Both the position numbers and the translations under genes were made by a program. From Vitellaria paradoxa (lineage: Eukaryota > Streptophyta > Magnoliopsida > Ericales > Sapotaceae), in assembly GCA_019916065.1 (NCBI GenBank), contig CM034234.1, positions 3,854,963 through 3,918,962 on the forward strand: 64,000 bases of DNA. Reading direction: 5' to 3'. The notes under the pieces were generated by a model, which saw only the letters and a list, made by a program, of their open reading frames with translations, was not told the origin of the DNA and did no database searches. Below, piece by piece: positions 23,601-34,670 of this stretch. The first letter of the stretch is position 1, and every line of letters starts with the position of its first letter.

Positions 23601-24780
23601 GTTCTCGACTACAGGAAAAGAAAATTTGGTGTGTAAGTTAAGGAAGTCAATATATGAACTGAAACAAGCTTCCCGACAGTGGTACCTTAAGTTCAATAAT
23701 ACCATTATGTCATATGACTTTATAGAGAACACCGTTGATCGGTGTATCTACATGAAGACTAGTGGGAGCAAGTTCATTATTTTAGTCTTATATGTTGACG
23801 ATATTCTTCTTACTGCTAATGATGTTGGCTTGTTACATGATGTAAAGAAATTTCTCTCTAAGAACTTCGAAATGAAAGATATGGGTGAGGCATCCTATGT
23901 GATAGGAATAGAAATATTCCGTGATAGATCATAAGGACTGTTAGAATTGTCTCAGAAAGGCTATATTAATAAAGTGCTAGAGAGATTCAGAATGGAAAAA
24001 TGCTCCGCAGGCATAGTTCCAATTCAAAAAGGGGATAAATTTAGTGAAATGCAATGTCCTAAGAATAATTTGGAACGTAAGGCAATGGAATCTATTCCCT
24101 ACGCGTCAGTGGTTGGGAGCTTGATGTATGCTCAGACATGCACTCGGCCAGATATCAACTTTGCCGTTGGAATGTTAGGCCGATATCAAAGCAATCCTGG
24201 AATAGACCACTGGAAAGCTGCAAAGAAAGTCCTTAGGTATTTACAAGGCACCAAGGATTACATGCTCACATACAGAAGATCATGTCACCTCGAAGTGGTT
24301 GGCTACTCAGATTCAGACTATGCTGGATGTGTGGATTCAAGAAAATCCACATATGGCTATATGTTCTTGTTAGCTGGAGGAGTAGTTTCATGGAAGAGTG
24401 GAAAGCAGTCTGTCATTGCTACTTCCACTATGGAGGCAGAATTTGTGGCATGCTTTGAGGCCACTGTTCATGCATCGTGGTTGCGGAACTTTGTCTTAGG
24501 GCTTAGAATTGTTGACAGTATAGCTAAGCCGTTAAGAATTTACTGTGATAATTCCGGAGCAGTTTTTTTCTCTAAGAACGATAGGTACTCAAAGGGTGCA
24601 AAACACATGGATTTGAAGTACTTATCTGTTAAAGAAGAAGTGCAGAAGCAAAAAGTGTTGATTGAGCATATTGGTACTGATTTTATGATAGCGGATCCGT
24701 TAACTAAAGGATTGCCACCCAAAACATTTACTGGTCATGTTGAACGGATGGGTATTATGAATAAGTCCTTGTTAGCATAA
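20689..24780 (+). pseudogene. Copia gag-pol, copy B (broken)
   Basis: Order: gag, zinc knuckle (CFFCKKAGHFKKDC, about 21438), protease (LDSGATTH), integrase (22207-22900), reverse transcriptase with YVDDILL (about 23790), RNase H with DSDYAGC (about 24310), end at 24780. Breaks: an in-frame TAG at 21001-21003 (private to this copy), a TAG at 21247-21249 (shared with copy A), an 11-bp loss near 21931 (private), a one-base frame change near 22211 (shared) and a TAA at 23932-23934 (copy A lacks this region). Integrase before RT marks Copia. Expression as a complete polyprotein is not possible. Confidence 0.93.
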
Positions 24781-25146
24781 TGGTATAATGTATATATATA
24801 CATATAATTGTCTTGCTCATATTATTGTAACACTTATGAATTCAATTAAAGCTATGTTTCTGCTTGTTTAATTGTTGTCCACATTATGTTGTATACATGC
24901 ATTGTTTTAGTGTGATAACATGTTATATCTTTAAAAGTTAATAAAGTTAAGGATTACAGTATCCCTTACTTAAAGCTGTTCTGAATTAATTCAATTATGT
25001 GATACATGGAAGGAATCATGTTGTTAAATAACCTGTGACCGCCATGATCCAATCTTTTAATTCAGTTAAGAATGATGGCTTAAAAGGTTCAATATAAATT
25101 GCGCATTTATAGTTTGTTGTTGAATCACCAAGTCATAACATGGGCC
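24781..25146 (+). other. Copia copy B region between pol and purine tract
   Basis: Untranslated 3' internal region of the element. No further ORF or domain seen. Confidence 0.6.
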
Positions 25147-25157
25147 AAGTGGGAGAT
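25147..25157 (+). promoter_or_regulatory. Copia copy B polypurine tract
   Basis: AAGTGGGAGAT directly before the 3' LTR; the expected plus-strand primer. Confidence 0.8.
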
Positions 25158-25553
25158 TGTTAGATTATTTTAATGATCTAATTATATGGCCCATGTGATT
25201 TTGGGCTGGTTTTAATGAGAGTGACCCAATTTGATGGTGATTGGGCCTTAAGGCAAATAAAAAAAAAAACCCAAAAAAGGGTTTTATTTAAAAGACCCTC
25301 CCCTCTCCCTTCAATAACTAACAGAAAAGAGCAGTTACAAAGTAGAACTTCTGCCATTATTGAATTTTTCTTGACCATTAAAGAAGAGAGAAAGGAAGAA
25401 GGAAGAGAGGAAGAAATACTAAAGAAAAATCAGGAAGGCATGGATCAAGGTAAGTTCTTGATTTCTCTAAAAAAAATTTTTATGAACAAAACTATACAAG
25501 GATGATACAAAATTGTTGAAAGATCCATACATACAATTTAATTGAAATTTACA
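25158..25553 (+). repeat. 3' LTR of Copia copy B
   Basis: TGTTAG...TTTACA, followed by CTAGA. It differs from the 5' LTR mainly in the length of the A tract and a few substitutions. Confidence 0.93.
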
Positions 25554-25558
25554 CTAGA

Positions 25559-26202
25559 ATCCTGGCTCTTTTATAGTGATATTTTACTAATGGCTGATAT
25601 TCCCTGGAAGGGGGATCCTTTTTCTCCAGTAAATCTCCCTTGGAAAGATTCAAAAGCAATCCCTAGCTAGGGACAGTATAGTTTCATAACCTTCATTGGG
25701 TCATATTCTGTTCATTATCGACAGCACATGCCTACTCACAGGGTATGTACATGTGGATAATACCTATAGCCCTTGAATATAAAATGGATAGTGTGGATCT
25801 AGAGTGGATTAAAATCAATATCTGACTCAGCATGTGAACTATGAAATGTAAAGGGTTTAGGGCATGTTCTTCCAAGCATGTAAACTTTTATAAAAGAAAA
25901 AAGAAAAAGCCTAGAGAGAGAGCCGTTAAACATAATAACACTAGAAAGGAACATATTAGTGCAACTTTCTTTTTCTATACAATAAGATATACTATAGATG
26001 CAAGTAGACACTAAATAAACAAAACCCCCTTCAGAAGCAATGCATATATGCCTCCTCTTGCAAAAGTGAAAGTGAAAAGGGGTGGTCATTCAAATGGCAG
26101 GAAAGGAAAGGAAATTCCCTCCATAAATAAATCCAAACCTTGGTTGTTTTACAAAATTATCATTATTCAACTGCAGAAACACCAAATTCAAACACTTGAA
26201 CA
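25559..26202. other. Upstream region of the thaumatin-like gene
   Basis: Single-copy-looking DNA between the Copia insertion and the thaumatin-like gene. A TATA-like CATAAATAAA lies at 26122-26131, about 70 bp before the ATG. No other gene seen. Confidence 0.45.
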
Positions 26203-27046
26203 ATGCCAAATTCCTCACATCTCATGATCTGCTCTCTTTTCCTATTGCACTCTCTGATCTCTGTCACAAGTAAGTAAACCTTCTTCTTCTCCATTCTTTA
26301 CTTGTTTATATGTGCCTATAAATCAAGCAAGTGATTATTGATTTCTCTTCTTCTTGTACACTTTGGATGCAGATGGAGCTCAACTTATACTTGTAAACAA
26401 CTGCAACGAAATCATATGGCCAGGAATACTAGGCAGTGCAGGTCAGCCTACCCCAAAAGACGGCGGCTTCCAACTGAGAAGTGGGGAGGAAGTAGTCATG
26501 GATGTGCCAGAAAAGTGGTCCGGAAGAATTTGGGCCAGGCAAGGTTGCTGTTTCGATGACAACGGAAAAGGCCCATGTGACACAGGTGACTGTTCTGGCC
26601 AACTCCACTGCCAGGGCCTTGGCGGTGCACCGCCAGCCACGGTGGTGGAAATGACACTTGGCTCATCAACTTCACCCCTCCATTTCTATGACGTGAGCTT
26701 GGTTGATGGCTTCAATTTGCCAGTCTCAATGGCTCCAGTTGGGGGCGGAGTTGGGTGTGGTGTTGCCTCGTGTGAGGCTGATTTGAACATTTGTTGCCCG
26801 TCAGCGTTGGAAGAGAAGAGAGGAGACAAGGTGGTCGGGTGTAAAAGTGCTTGCCTAGCTTTGCAATCTGCTAAGTATTGCTGCACAGGCAATTTTGCAA
26901 ATCCCAGCACTTGTAAGCCCACTGCATTTTCTCATCTCTTCAAGGCAATTTGCCCAAAAGCCTATAGTTTTGCTTTTGACGACTCTTCCAGCCTTAACAA
27001 ATGCAGGGCTTCGCGTTATGTCATCACTTTCTGCCCACCCAAATAA
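26203..27046 (+). CDS. Thaumatin-like protein (PR-5 family)
   Basis: Secreted PR-5/glycoside-hydrolase-64-like protein, usually tied to defence or development in the apoplast. Exons are 26203-26269 and 26373-27046, GT-AG; the junction codon is split 1+2 and the product is 246 aa. Exon 1 encodes a hydrophobic signal peptide ([15 protein letters not shown]); the mature part starts near [10 protein letters not shown]. Family signatures seen: [30 protein letters not shown] and YVITFCP. The usual acidic cleft residues appear to be kept. I count 18 cysteines after the signal peptide, two more than the family's usual 16; the extra ones make CC pairs in RQGCCF and NICCP. There is no C-terminal extension. 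The start ATG gives the only complete signal peptide. Confidence 0.92.
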
Positions 27047-27288
27047 GATTCGGTGCCAGCAATTCATTCGTGGTTATTGAGGGACCAGAATAGTGTTAGT
27101 GTTGAAGTTTTATTTTATTATTTTTTTAATTTCCTTTTCAGGGTATTTTACATTTGAATTGTTCGTTATTAGTGCTGTTTCTACATTATCATGTGAATTC
27201 CCAAGTTAGATTAGTAAGTGGTGATGAGTTGAAAAATTGCATCAATACCCTAAAAAGTAATGCTTCTGTTTTTTTTTTTTTTTTTTTT
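27047..27288 (+). other. 3' region of the thaumatin-like gene
   Basis: Likely 3' UTR; no polyadenylation site assigned. A T23 run begins at about 27269. Confidence 0.4.
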
Positions 27289-28680
27289 TTTGTTTATATT
27301 TATCTATTTATGTTTTTTATTTGTTATTTTCTGTTGTCATTTTCTTTTTTGAAATGAAGAATAAAATTGCATTTGAAATTATAATTTTGTTTACATTTGT
27401 CAAATTTTTTTATTTTCATAAAATATATAATTTTATTAGTTTTTAAAATTTTAATTGAATTTAACAAAATATATTTTATATTAATTTAAATTTAATTAGA
27501 TTAGATTAATGAAATTTAACTAATCAGTTAAATTATTTATTAAAAACCATTTAATTCAATAAATATAAAATATATCAAATTATAATTTAATTTTATTATT
27601 TATTAAAATAATTAAATAAAATATAATTATACCATTTAATTCAATAAATATAAAATATATTAATTATAATCTAATTATATTATTTATTAAATAAAATTGA
27701 ATAAAATATATTTTATAACAATTTAATTATGATGTTTACTAAAATCATTTAATAAAATATATTTTGTATATAATTATACCATTTAATTCAATAAATATGA
27801 AATATATTAATTATAATTTAATTATATTATTTATTAAACAAAATTGAATAAAATATATTTTATAAAAATTTAAATAATTTAATTATGATATTATTAAAAT
27901 AATTTAATAAAATATATTTCATACCAAATAAATTAATTTATTTATTTGGTATGAAACCGCATTGAATGTCGGGCCGCTCGTTGAAGATAATATGAAGTTC
28001 TACCATGAGCATATTAGATCCATTGAGCAAATATGGGGTTCAATCAAAATTTGTTTCTTTGGAGTACCAAAGGCAAGCATGATATCATTATAAACATAAA
28101 GTCCCAAGGTATAGAACCCCAGAAAGAGACTGACCCAAGTTAAATGAGATATGATAGCTTCTTTATGGTCTAACATTCTTGCCAATACATTATCTTTATT
28201 ATATTCCGAATTATAATCTCTAATAAAAATATAGCTCCGTGAACAAAAATTTCTGTAATGATGAACCCTGCAATGTATTGGTAATGCGTATATAATACAG
28301 CTTGAGAAATTAATTAATTTATTTGGTATGAAATATATTTTATTAAATTATTTAATTTAAAATTAATTATTAAATTTTAATTAATTAATTAATTAATTTA
28401 AAATTTTAATTAATTAATTAATTTAATTATTTATTAAAAATAATTTAATAAAATATATATCATGTTAATTTTATTAATTAAATTAAATTAGTTATTAAAT
28501 TTAATTTTATTGTTTATTCAAAATAATTTAATAAAATATATTACATACTAATTTAGATAATCATTTAATTAATTTAATTATATTATATTATTTATTAAAA
28601 ATTATTTTATTTTAATAAAAAATTGAATAAAATTATTTATTTTAATATGCTACAATAAAAATGAACAAAATATTAAAATT
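27289..28680. mobile_element. AT-rich repeat, relative of the 50108-51083 element
   Basis: Starts TTTGTTTATATTTATCTATT and ends near CAATAAAAATGAACAAAATA, parallel to 50131 and 50887 of the better-bounded element. The interior is diverged AT-rich units around TTATTAAA and AATAAAATATAT. A piece of chloroplast DNA is nested in it. I could not define terminal repeats for this copy. Confidence 0.5.
27956..28305 (-). pseudogene. psaB: Nuclear fragment of chloroplast psaB (NUPT)
   Basis: The minus strand reads a stretch of photosystem I apoprotein A2: QYIAGFI, then [45 protein letters not shown] and SSTSGPAF-like remains. It is about 350 bp with many substitutions and at least one internal deletion, so it is an old nuclear transfer and not a gene. 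It lies between two 27-bp direct copies of an AAATTAATT...TTTGGTATGAAA sequence (27930-27956 and 28307-28333, one mismatch). The left copy is also half of an inverted repeat (TTTCATACCAAATAAA...TTTATTTGGTATGAAA). Confidence 0.9.
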
Positions 28681-29410
28681 GATAAAATATTTACAACAGA
28701 TTTCACAAATATCTTTCTTCTGCCAGGTTACAAAATTTTGAAATAAACCAAAAATAAAACAAAAAACAAAAAATAAAGACGTCGCTAAATGGGAACTAAT
28801 TATTAACTCTTGCTTAAATAGCATTAGTGAAAATCAAGAATTTGGCTTCACGCTCTAGGTGCTTGGTTAGAAGCCGTGAAAATTGGATTTTGTGGTTGTA
28901 AGCTTCGTCAAAAACTTGCTAGAGTGAGACTCAAATCACAAAATGTATTCAGCAACTACTCTTAACGACTGAAAGAGGATAACCAATTCAAATGATAGGA
29001 GCTAGTTGAGAGTTGGATGCCAGTGCAAGGTGAAAACATTTTTAACATGAATGAATAGATTCCACCGCGTGCAATGAACCCACGTTTTATAGAGACACAA
29101 AAAAAATTTCTTTCATTTCCTTCCAGATCCAACTTTGATAGACATAAAAAACCCCAACAATATTATTTAGAAAGGATAAAAAAACCTCAACAATATTATT
29201 TAGAAAGGAGGTACCAGTGATCATTTCTCAAAAACTGACATGTATCTAGAGTACTGATTCAAGAAAACAGCAAAAAGAGCAAGGTGGATTGGAGAGGGGA
29301 TGGAGGAAGAGCCATCAGAAAACAACGCCACGCACTGATTATTCCAAGAAATTCCATGACACACCTTCAATCGAAACCTATGAACTCCCGTGTAAGCTCC
29401 ATTTGCTGTT
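28681..29410. other. Spacer 3' of FES1A
   Basis: No gene seen. Two adjacent ~31-bp copies of ACC(C/T)CAACAATATTATTTAG lie at about 29146-29208. The FES1A 3' UTR should start at 29410 and run leftward. Confidence 0.45.
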
Positions 29411-32309
29411 TTATGTTGAGCGGTCATCACCCGCACCAGCATCTGCATTTGAGCTACTCTGGACATGATCATTCACTGTAGGACCAGGGCCTAGCAATAA
29501 CGGGGTTCCTTTCTTCTCAGTACTGGCATTTTTATCCATTTCTGGCCTTGCAGACCATGCTCTCAAAGGAGGTTCAAAATGCTTGCTGGCAATGTCCGGT
29601 GGAGGTGCATCTTCCCCAGGAAGAACAAGAAGACCCTTCTCTTGAAGAGAAGATGGCTCATTATAGCAGGCATTCCAGAGGGACTCCACAAGCTGCCTCT
29701 CTTCCCTAGCAGCACCAAGATCCTCCGGTGACATCAAGCTGATACCATCGATCCGTTCTTGAAGAATTTGCTTCAGTTTCTCATCATCTTCAGCAGCACC
29801 ACCATTGTCTCCATCAAGTCTGTCCCGGGCCAGATAAAGAAGGCCCTGGAGAGCAGCTTCCCGTACCTCTGCATCTTCACTGGAGGCAAGGTGCATCATA
29901 ATGCGAGGGAACCCTAGCTCAGCTATTACCTTGCAGTCTGAGCGGTTCTCATGCAGCAAGTAATGAATCAAGTTAAGTGCTTTCCTGCAAGGAAATTGGG
30001 TTCATAAGAATCTAATACCAGAACAAATCAATGGAAATCCAAAAAGGAAACAAATGCGGCTTCAAAACAGAATCAAGACTGTGTTAACATGAATCAGATT
30101 ATCACCAGGGAAATAATCCATATAAATATGTTGCCCCACAAAATGACATTGACCATCTTTGATCAACTGCCAGAGGGGTTACCTTTGAAATCTCACGCTC
30201 TCAGAGCTCAAAGCATCTCTTACAGCAGCAAAACCATTTGCAAGGCGAAATGCAGCAATTCCTGGTTTGTTGTGCCTGATTAAAGCTGAAAGCCACCCCA
30301 CAATTAGAAAATCCATTGACCAGAGTCCGGGATTTAAACATTTAAAAAAATATATATGCACAAGAGAGCATCCCCCAAAAATACGGAAGCAATTCTGAAG
30401 TTAATGTAGATGTAATATCTATCAAGCCAGAAAAAAGATAAATACTCACAGGATATTGCTCCAAGTGCTTTGGTACGAACAGTAACATCGGGATCTGAAG
30501 TTAAATTAGAAAGCAGTGGTTCCATGCCTTTTGCTTCCATTACCAGCTGTTGACTCCTAGGGTTATTCTGGACAATCGTTGTCACAACCTCTGCAGCCTT
30601 TGCTCTAATGTTTGCGTGGGAGTTCTTCAAGTAACCAAGGAGAGGGACCAAACCACCAATTGAGTGAAGATCTATTGGAAGAAAACTCACTTGTTATCAT
30701 GTTAATAGATGCACATAACTCTACATGTTGCAGCAAAAAATTTAATTATTTTCATGCTAAGCTTGAAATTTCCATTTTTTAAACCTTTTAACCAAACCAA
30801 ACCAAGCCAAGCCTTTTCCCACTAGGTGGGGATTTTCTAAACCTTTTCAATTGATAAAATCTAACCTTGAAATAAAACTTATTTTTGACCGATTTGGAAG
30901 TAAGTCACGCTTTTCTCCCATAGCTTCATTTTGAAAACCAAATACTAATATATGATGCATCAAATGGATTCACACCCACTTAAGACCTCGGTTGCAAGTC
31001 ATAAGACAACACGGATTCCAGTGGGAGTCCGCATATCACACTGCATAATTAGCAAATCTTTGGCCAAGGCAGTTGGAAGTTTAATAGGCTATTATCAGTG
31101 AAGAAAAGTAAAAGGGTGAAAATATTTACTAAATGTCAACCATCCATTTGCATTATGACATATCATTATAAAAGTTGGACAAACGTAAGTTATGATAAAA
31201 TCTGCAGCAATGATGTTTCCACACCCCCCCCCCCCAAAAAAAAAATTCAAGGGAAAAATACTACTACAACGGCATCAATTATGCATGAAAAATGCAAGAC
31301 AAAATGTTGAATGTTTTACCATGACTAACAAAAATGACAAGTATATCAATCAAAGACGGAGAGACTGTGAAATACTCAATATCCATGATTGTTTTAACAA
31401 CAGTACATCTGTTAAAACATCATTAGAAAAATAAATAAATTACCATTTGCCATGTCAATGGACTCAACATGCTCCTGTAGCTCATCTAACATATCTGCAA
31501 GGACGCAAGAGACATAAGCAAATAATAAGGTTGAAATAAGACCAAAATGGATCGAGCACACACATTCCTGTGCACCACCATCGCCCACAGATAGTAATCC
31601 AATTATACCTTCAATATCAGCGGCAGTGACCCCTTGAGACTCCAGGACTTGTTCGGGAGTTTGCATAACAAGAGTTATCTCTTTCATTCGCCTAACAACA
31701 TCCACGGTTTGGGCCTGCATAGCTTCCATGAACCATCTGCGGTCCTCCTCACTAAAGTAATACGAATTAATATGTAAATAAACTACTGCTGATTTGTGAA
31801 TATGAAAAATCTTTTGCAGTCAATATTTAGCTCGTTTGAGCATCCAATGTTTCCGTGATGATTAAAAAAAACAAAAAACCATGCAAACTTGCAAGTCCAT
31901 GCCATTCTTGCACAAATCATAGTACTTGCAAACATGGAATTTTAGCTGCCAATGAGATTATTTCAAGATTCCCAAGCAAATGCTGAAAATTGTAAACGAA
32001 ATTGCTTGTTGCCTGCTTCCATGATACACAGAGGGACTCAATGGCGTCCAAAATCCCAGTTTTAGCTAAATTTTCATTGTGTTGCAAGTTTTGTGCCCCT
32101 TATATTAAGAATAAATAACCCCGAAACCATCCAAATCCTAAGATGACTCCTCAGTGAACATCTCAGCAATGAAATCACTTATCTGACTGGTGCAACAAGA
32201 CGATAAAACAGACACCATAGTATAATATCTAAGGCAGTCAATAAGAATATACAGAACTACGAATATAGGTGACTGCGTGCGTGCGTGTTTGTGCGTGCGT
32301 GCGTGTGTG

Positions 32310-32358
<49 letters not shown>

Positions 32359-32449
32359 GGCACCTCAAATTTCGAGGAGGACGAGTGCCATCAGAGTGAG
32401 CGAGGCTCCACTTGAGCAGTCCCTCCCAATTGGGGCTTTCTTTCGCCAT
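29411..32449 (-). CDS. FES1A: Hsp70 nucleotide exchange factor FES1A (HspBP1 family)
   Basis: Armadillo-repeat protein that binds cytosolic Hsp70 and promotes ADP release; in Arabidopsis FES1A supports heat tolerance. Exons on -: 32449-32364, 31751-31609, 31494-31444, 30671-30450, 30285-30183 and 29984-29411. All are GT-AG and the frame is continuous, giving 392 aa. Landmarks: N terminus MAKESPNWEGLLKWSLAHSD, the Fes1 N-terminal segment (EEDRRWFMEAM), DELQEHVESIDMAND, then ARM repeats (SIGGLVPLLGYLKNSHANIR, NNPRSQQLVMEA, SLIRHNKPGIAAFRLANG, DAEVREAALQGLLYLA) and the C-terminal ERQLVESLWNACYNEPSSL. No break seen. Intron 1 holds a GT/TA/GA compound microsatellite and intron 3 a SINE-like end. 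It is divergent from the RING gene. Confidence 0.95.
30781..30836 (-). repeat. SINE-like 3' end in FES1A intron 3
   Basis: On the minus strand this reads CCCCACCTAGTGGGAAAAGG followed by CTTGGCTTGGTTTGGTTTGG. This resembles the conserved 3' end of plant Au-type SINEs (CCTAGTGGGA-AAGGCTT-TTG). I did not find a matching tRNA-like head, so it is a fragment at best. Confidence 0.4.
32272..32359. repeat. Compound microsatellite in FES1A intron 1
   Basis: TGCG/TG units, then (TA)n, then (GA)n, ending four bases before the exon 1 splice donor (read on -). Confidence 0.9.
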
Positions 32450-32802
32450 TGGAATGGAGTTGGGGAAAAGTGAAATGGAACCCTAATCGCGGTGTTTTAT
32501 CTTCTGTAAGAAACAAGAAAGAAGAAGCTCGTGCAGCAGTAACGGTCAATACATAGAGAAGCTGCAATATATATACACACAATCGATCCTTTTGGAAACG
32601 ATTGGGAGATTCAGGAACCGACGTGAAGAATCCAGACCATAGCGGTCCCAGCTCAGCACCCCACGCAGTAATTGCGCACGGCGGAGTCACGGTCTCGAGT
32701 CACGTATCAACAGGTAAATTATGCCTTACGGATCGGGTTGATTTGATTGTAGCGTAGAATCGGGTCGGTGCGGTGCTTGAGAGGTCCGGGCTAATCAAGT
32801 AA

Positions 32803-32948
32803 GGTGCATTTGAAGTGATAAAAAGTGAGATAAAATGAGATAAGTTATAAGTTTATAATTCGTACAGTGAGATAACAAGTGAATAATTTTTAAATTTTTA
32901 AATATTTTTTATCATTTTACAAAATTTTTTATCACCTTAAACGGAACT
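32803..32948. mobile_element. Small MITE, 146 bp
   Basis: Imperfect terminal inverted repeats (GGTGCATTTGAAGTGATAAA and, inverted from the right end, AGTTCCGTTTAAGGTGATAA), with TAA on both sides (32800-32802 and 32949-32951). This suggests a Tourist/Harbinger-type MITE in the FES1A upstream region. Confidence 0.55.
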
Positions 32949-33059
32949 TAAGTATTTGCTTAGAAACCCTGAGGGTCCATCAGGTAAGACTTGGGTCACT
33001 AGTTCGAGTTTCTTTATAGTTTTTAGAGTCTTATTTGATTATTAATTTCAAGATTTTAT

Positions 33060-33300
33060 AAATTAATTAAGGTACATACAAATTAATCTGAACATATTAA
33101 GTCATAAAAAATATATATATTTACTTAGAATGAATTAACTAAACTAACTTAAAAAATAATTTTTTAGTTGTTAATTTTAGAGTCATCATAAATTAATTGA
33201 GATTTGCACAAATTGACATGAATACTCTAAGTTACAAAAAAAAAAAAAAAGTATTTACTTAGAATGAATTAACTAAACTAACTTGAAAAATGAATTTAAT
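33060..33300. repeat. ~125-bp tandem duplication
   Basis: Two adjacent copies share ATTTACTTAGAATGAATTAA then CTAAACTAACTT (about 33119 and 33252). Confidence 0.75.
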
Positions 33301-34670
33301 TTAATTATTTTATTCTAAATTTATTAATTTAAAATTTTTAGTTTGTAATAAATTAATTTAAAATTTATTTATATGTGTAATAAATAGTTTATTAATTTTT
33401 ATTTAATTTAAAAATATTTATTTATAAAACTATATTTTATATAAATTGAAAATAAATCTACTTGCATTATTAAACTAAAATTTTGTTTTACTTTCAAGTT
33501 TATTAGACTAAAATAGTTTTTGAAAATTATTTTATTCAAATATTTTTAAATCAATTGAAAATTTTTCAATAAAATCAATTTTGATGTTTTCAAAGTAAAG
33601 AAAAATAAATTTAAAATTTAAGAACACAGAAAATTTAAGTGCTAATCATGCCAAAGCATGGTTCATGTATATTAGGTGTAATAGTGATACATGTTAAAGT
33701 TAATAATGATAAGAAAACTCATTTTATTATAGATGAAAAAATTTAAAATTTTTATAATCTAAATTCAATGATATGATGATTAAAAATTAAAATGTAGATA
33801 TATTTTATTTTTATTAATTTGTTACACTATGTAATATTAATGACGTGACCTTTTACTAATTATTTAGAGTTTATTTAGACATTAAAAATTTAATTTTTGG
33901 GGTTTAATTTATTTTTATTTTTATGTATTTTTTTAATTTTTTTGTTATCTTTGTTTTGAGTGCGATCAACACACATAAAAGCAACAAAAATAAATAAATA
34001 AATTTCAATAAAAAGTCATATAAAAATAAAAATAAACTAAACCAAAAAAGCTAAGTTATTAGTACCCAAAACAAAACCTTAATCTGATTGATGGCCTCTT
34101 TCTCGAACGAACTTAAACCCGGCCAGTCGCTTGTCTGTGTTACTCGCGCGGTCCGGCAATTTGGGTCGGCTGGACGCTGACTCGAGCCGGCAACTAGCGC
34201 CGTTTCTCATTCCCCATGACACGATAACGTTTCTAATTTCACGCGAGTAACCGTACAAATCGCGTCCCTAGACGACGTGGCTTCGCCGGGCAGTCGAGAG
34301 ACAAATACCGAAGCTAGAAAGGCGACTTCTTCCACCGCATTTTTCACTTCCGCCCCCAGTTCCTTCCCTCGCTCTAACCCAGAATCATCTTTATGTCGAT
34401 CTGTAAATTAGGGCTTTGTATTTGTTTACTTATCGTGTAGAATATGTATGTGTGAATTTTTGTTTAAGCCTTTTTCCATCGTTGAGGTTTTCCTATCTGG
34501 AATTCCTAAAAGAGATCAATCTTTTTTTTTTTCCCGTTTTCCCATCGAATTTGGTGGGAATTATTGAAGAGGAAGTGATTCAAAGTTGTGATTTTTGACT
34601 CTCTTGGGGGTTAAATTGAAGAAATTTAGGGTTTCCCTGATTTTGATACCCGAAATTGAAGTTGGATTCG
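33301..34670. other. Spacer and promoter region between FES1A and the RING gene
   Basis: AT-rich up to about 34080, then GC-richer from 34110 to 34400 (TCGCGCGGTCCGGCAATTTG and others). That is the likely promoter and 5' UTR zone of the RING gene. No separate gene recognised. Confidence 0.45.

Larger units (their letters stand above)
19009..25553 (+). mobile_element. Ty1/Copia retrotransposon copy B, full length, defective
   Basis: 6545 bp with two LTRs (398 and 396 bp) and CTAGA duplicated on both sides (19004-19008, 25554-25558). Primer-binding site, gag-pol and a purine tract are present. The two LTRs differ at only a handful of positions, indicating a young insertion. Several stops and frame changes in gag-pol make it non-autonomous; mobilisation in trans is possible in principle. 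Confidence 0.95.

Noticed and set aside
27956..28305. Plastid contamination or a working psaB
   Set aside because: Only 350 bp, many changes and an internal deletion, embedded in nuclear AT-rich repeat; an old nuclear insert.
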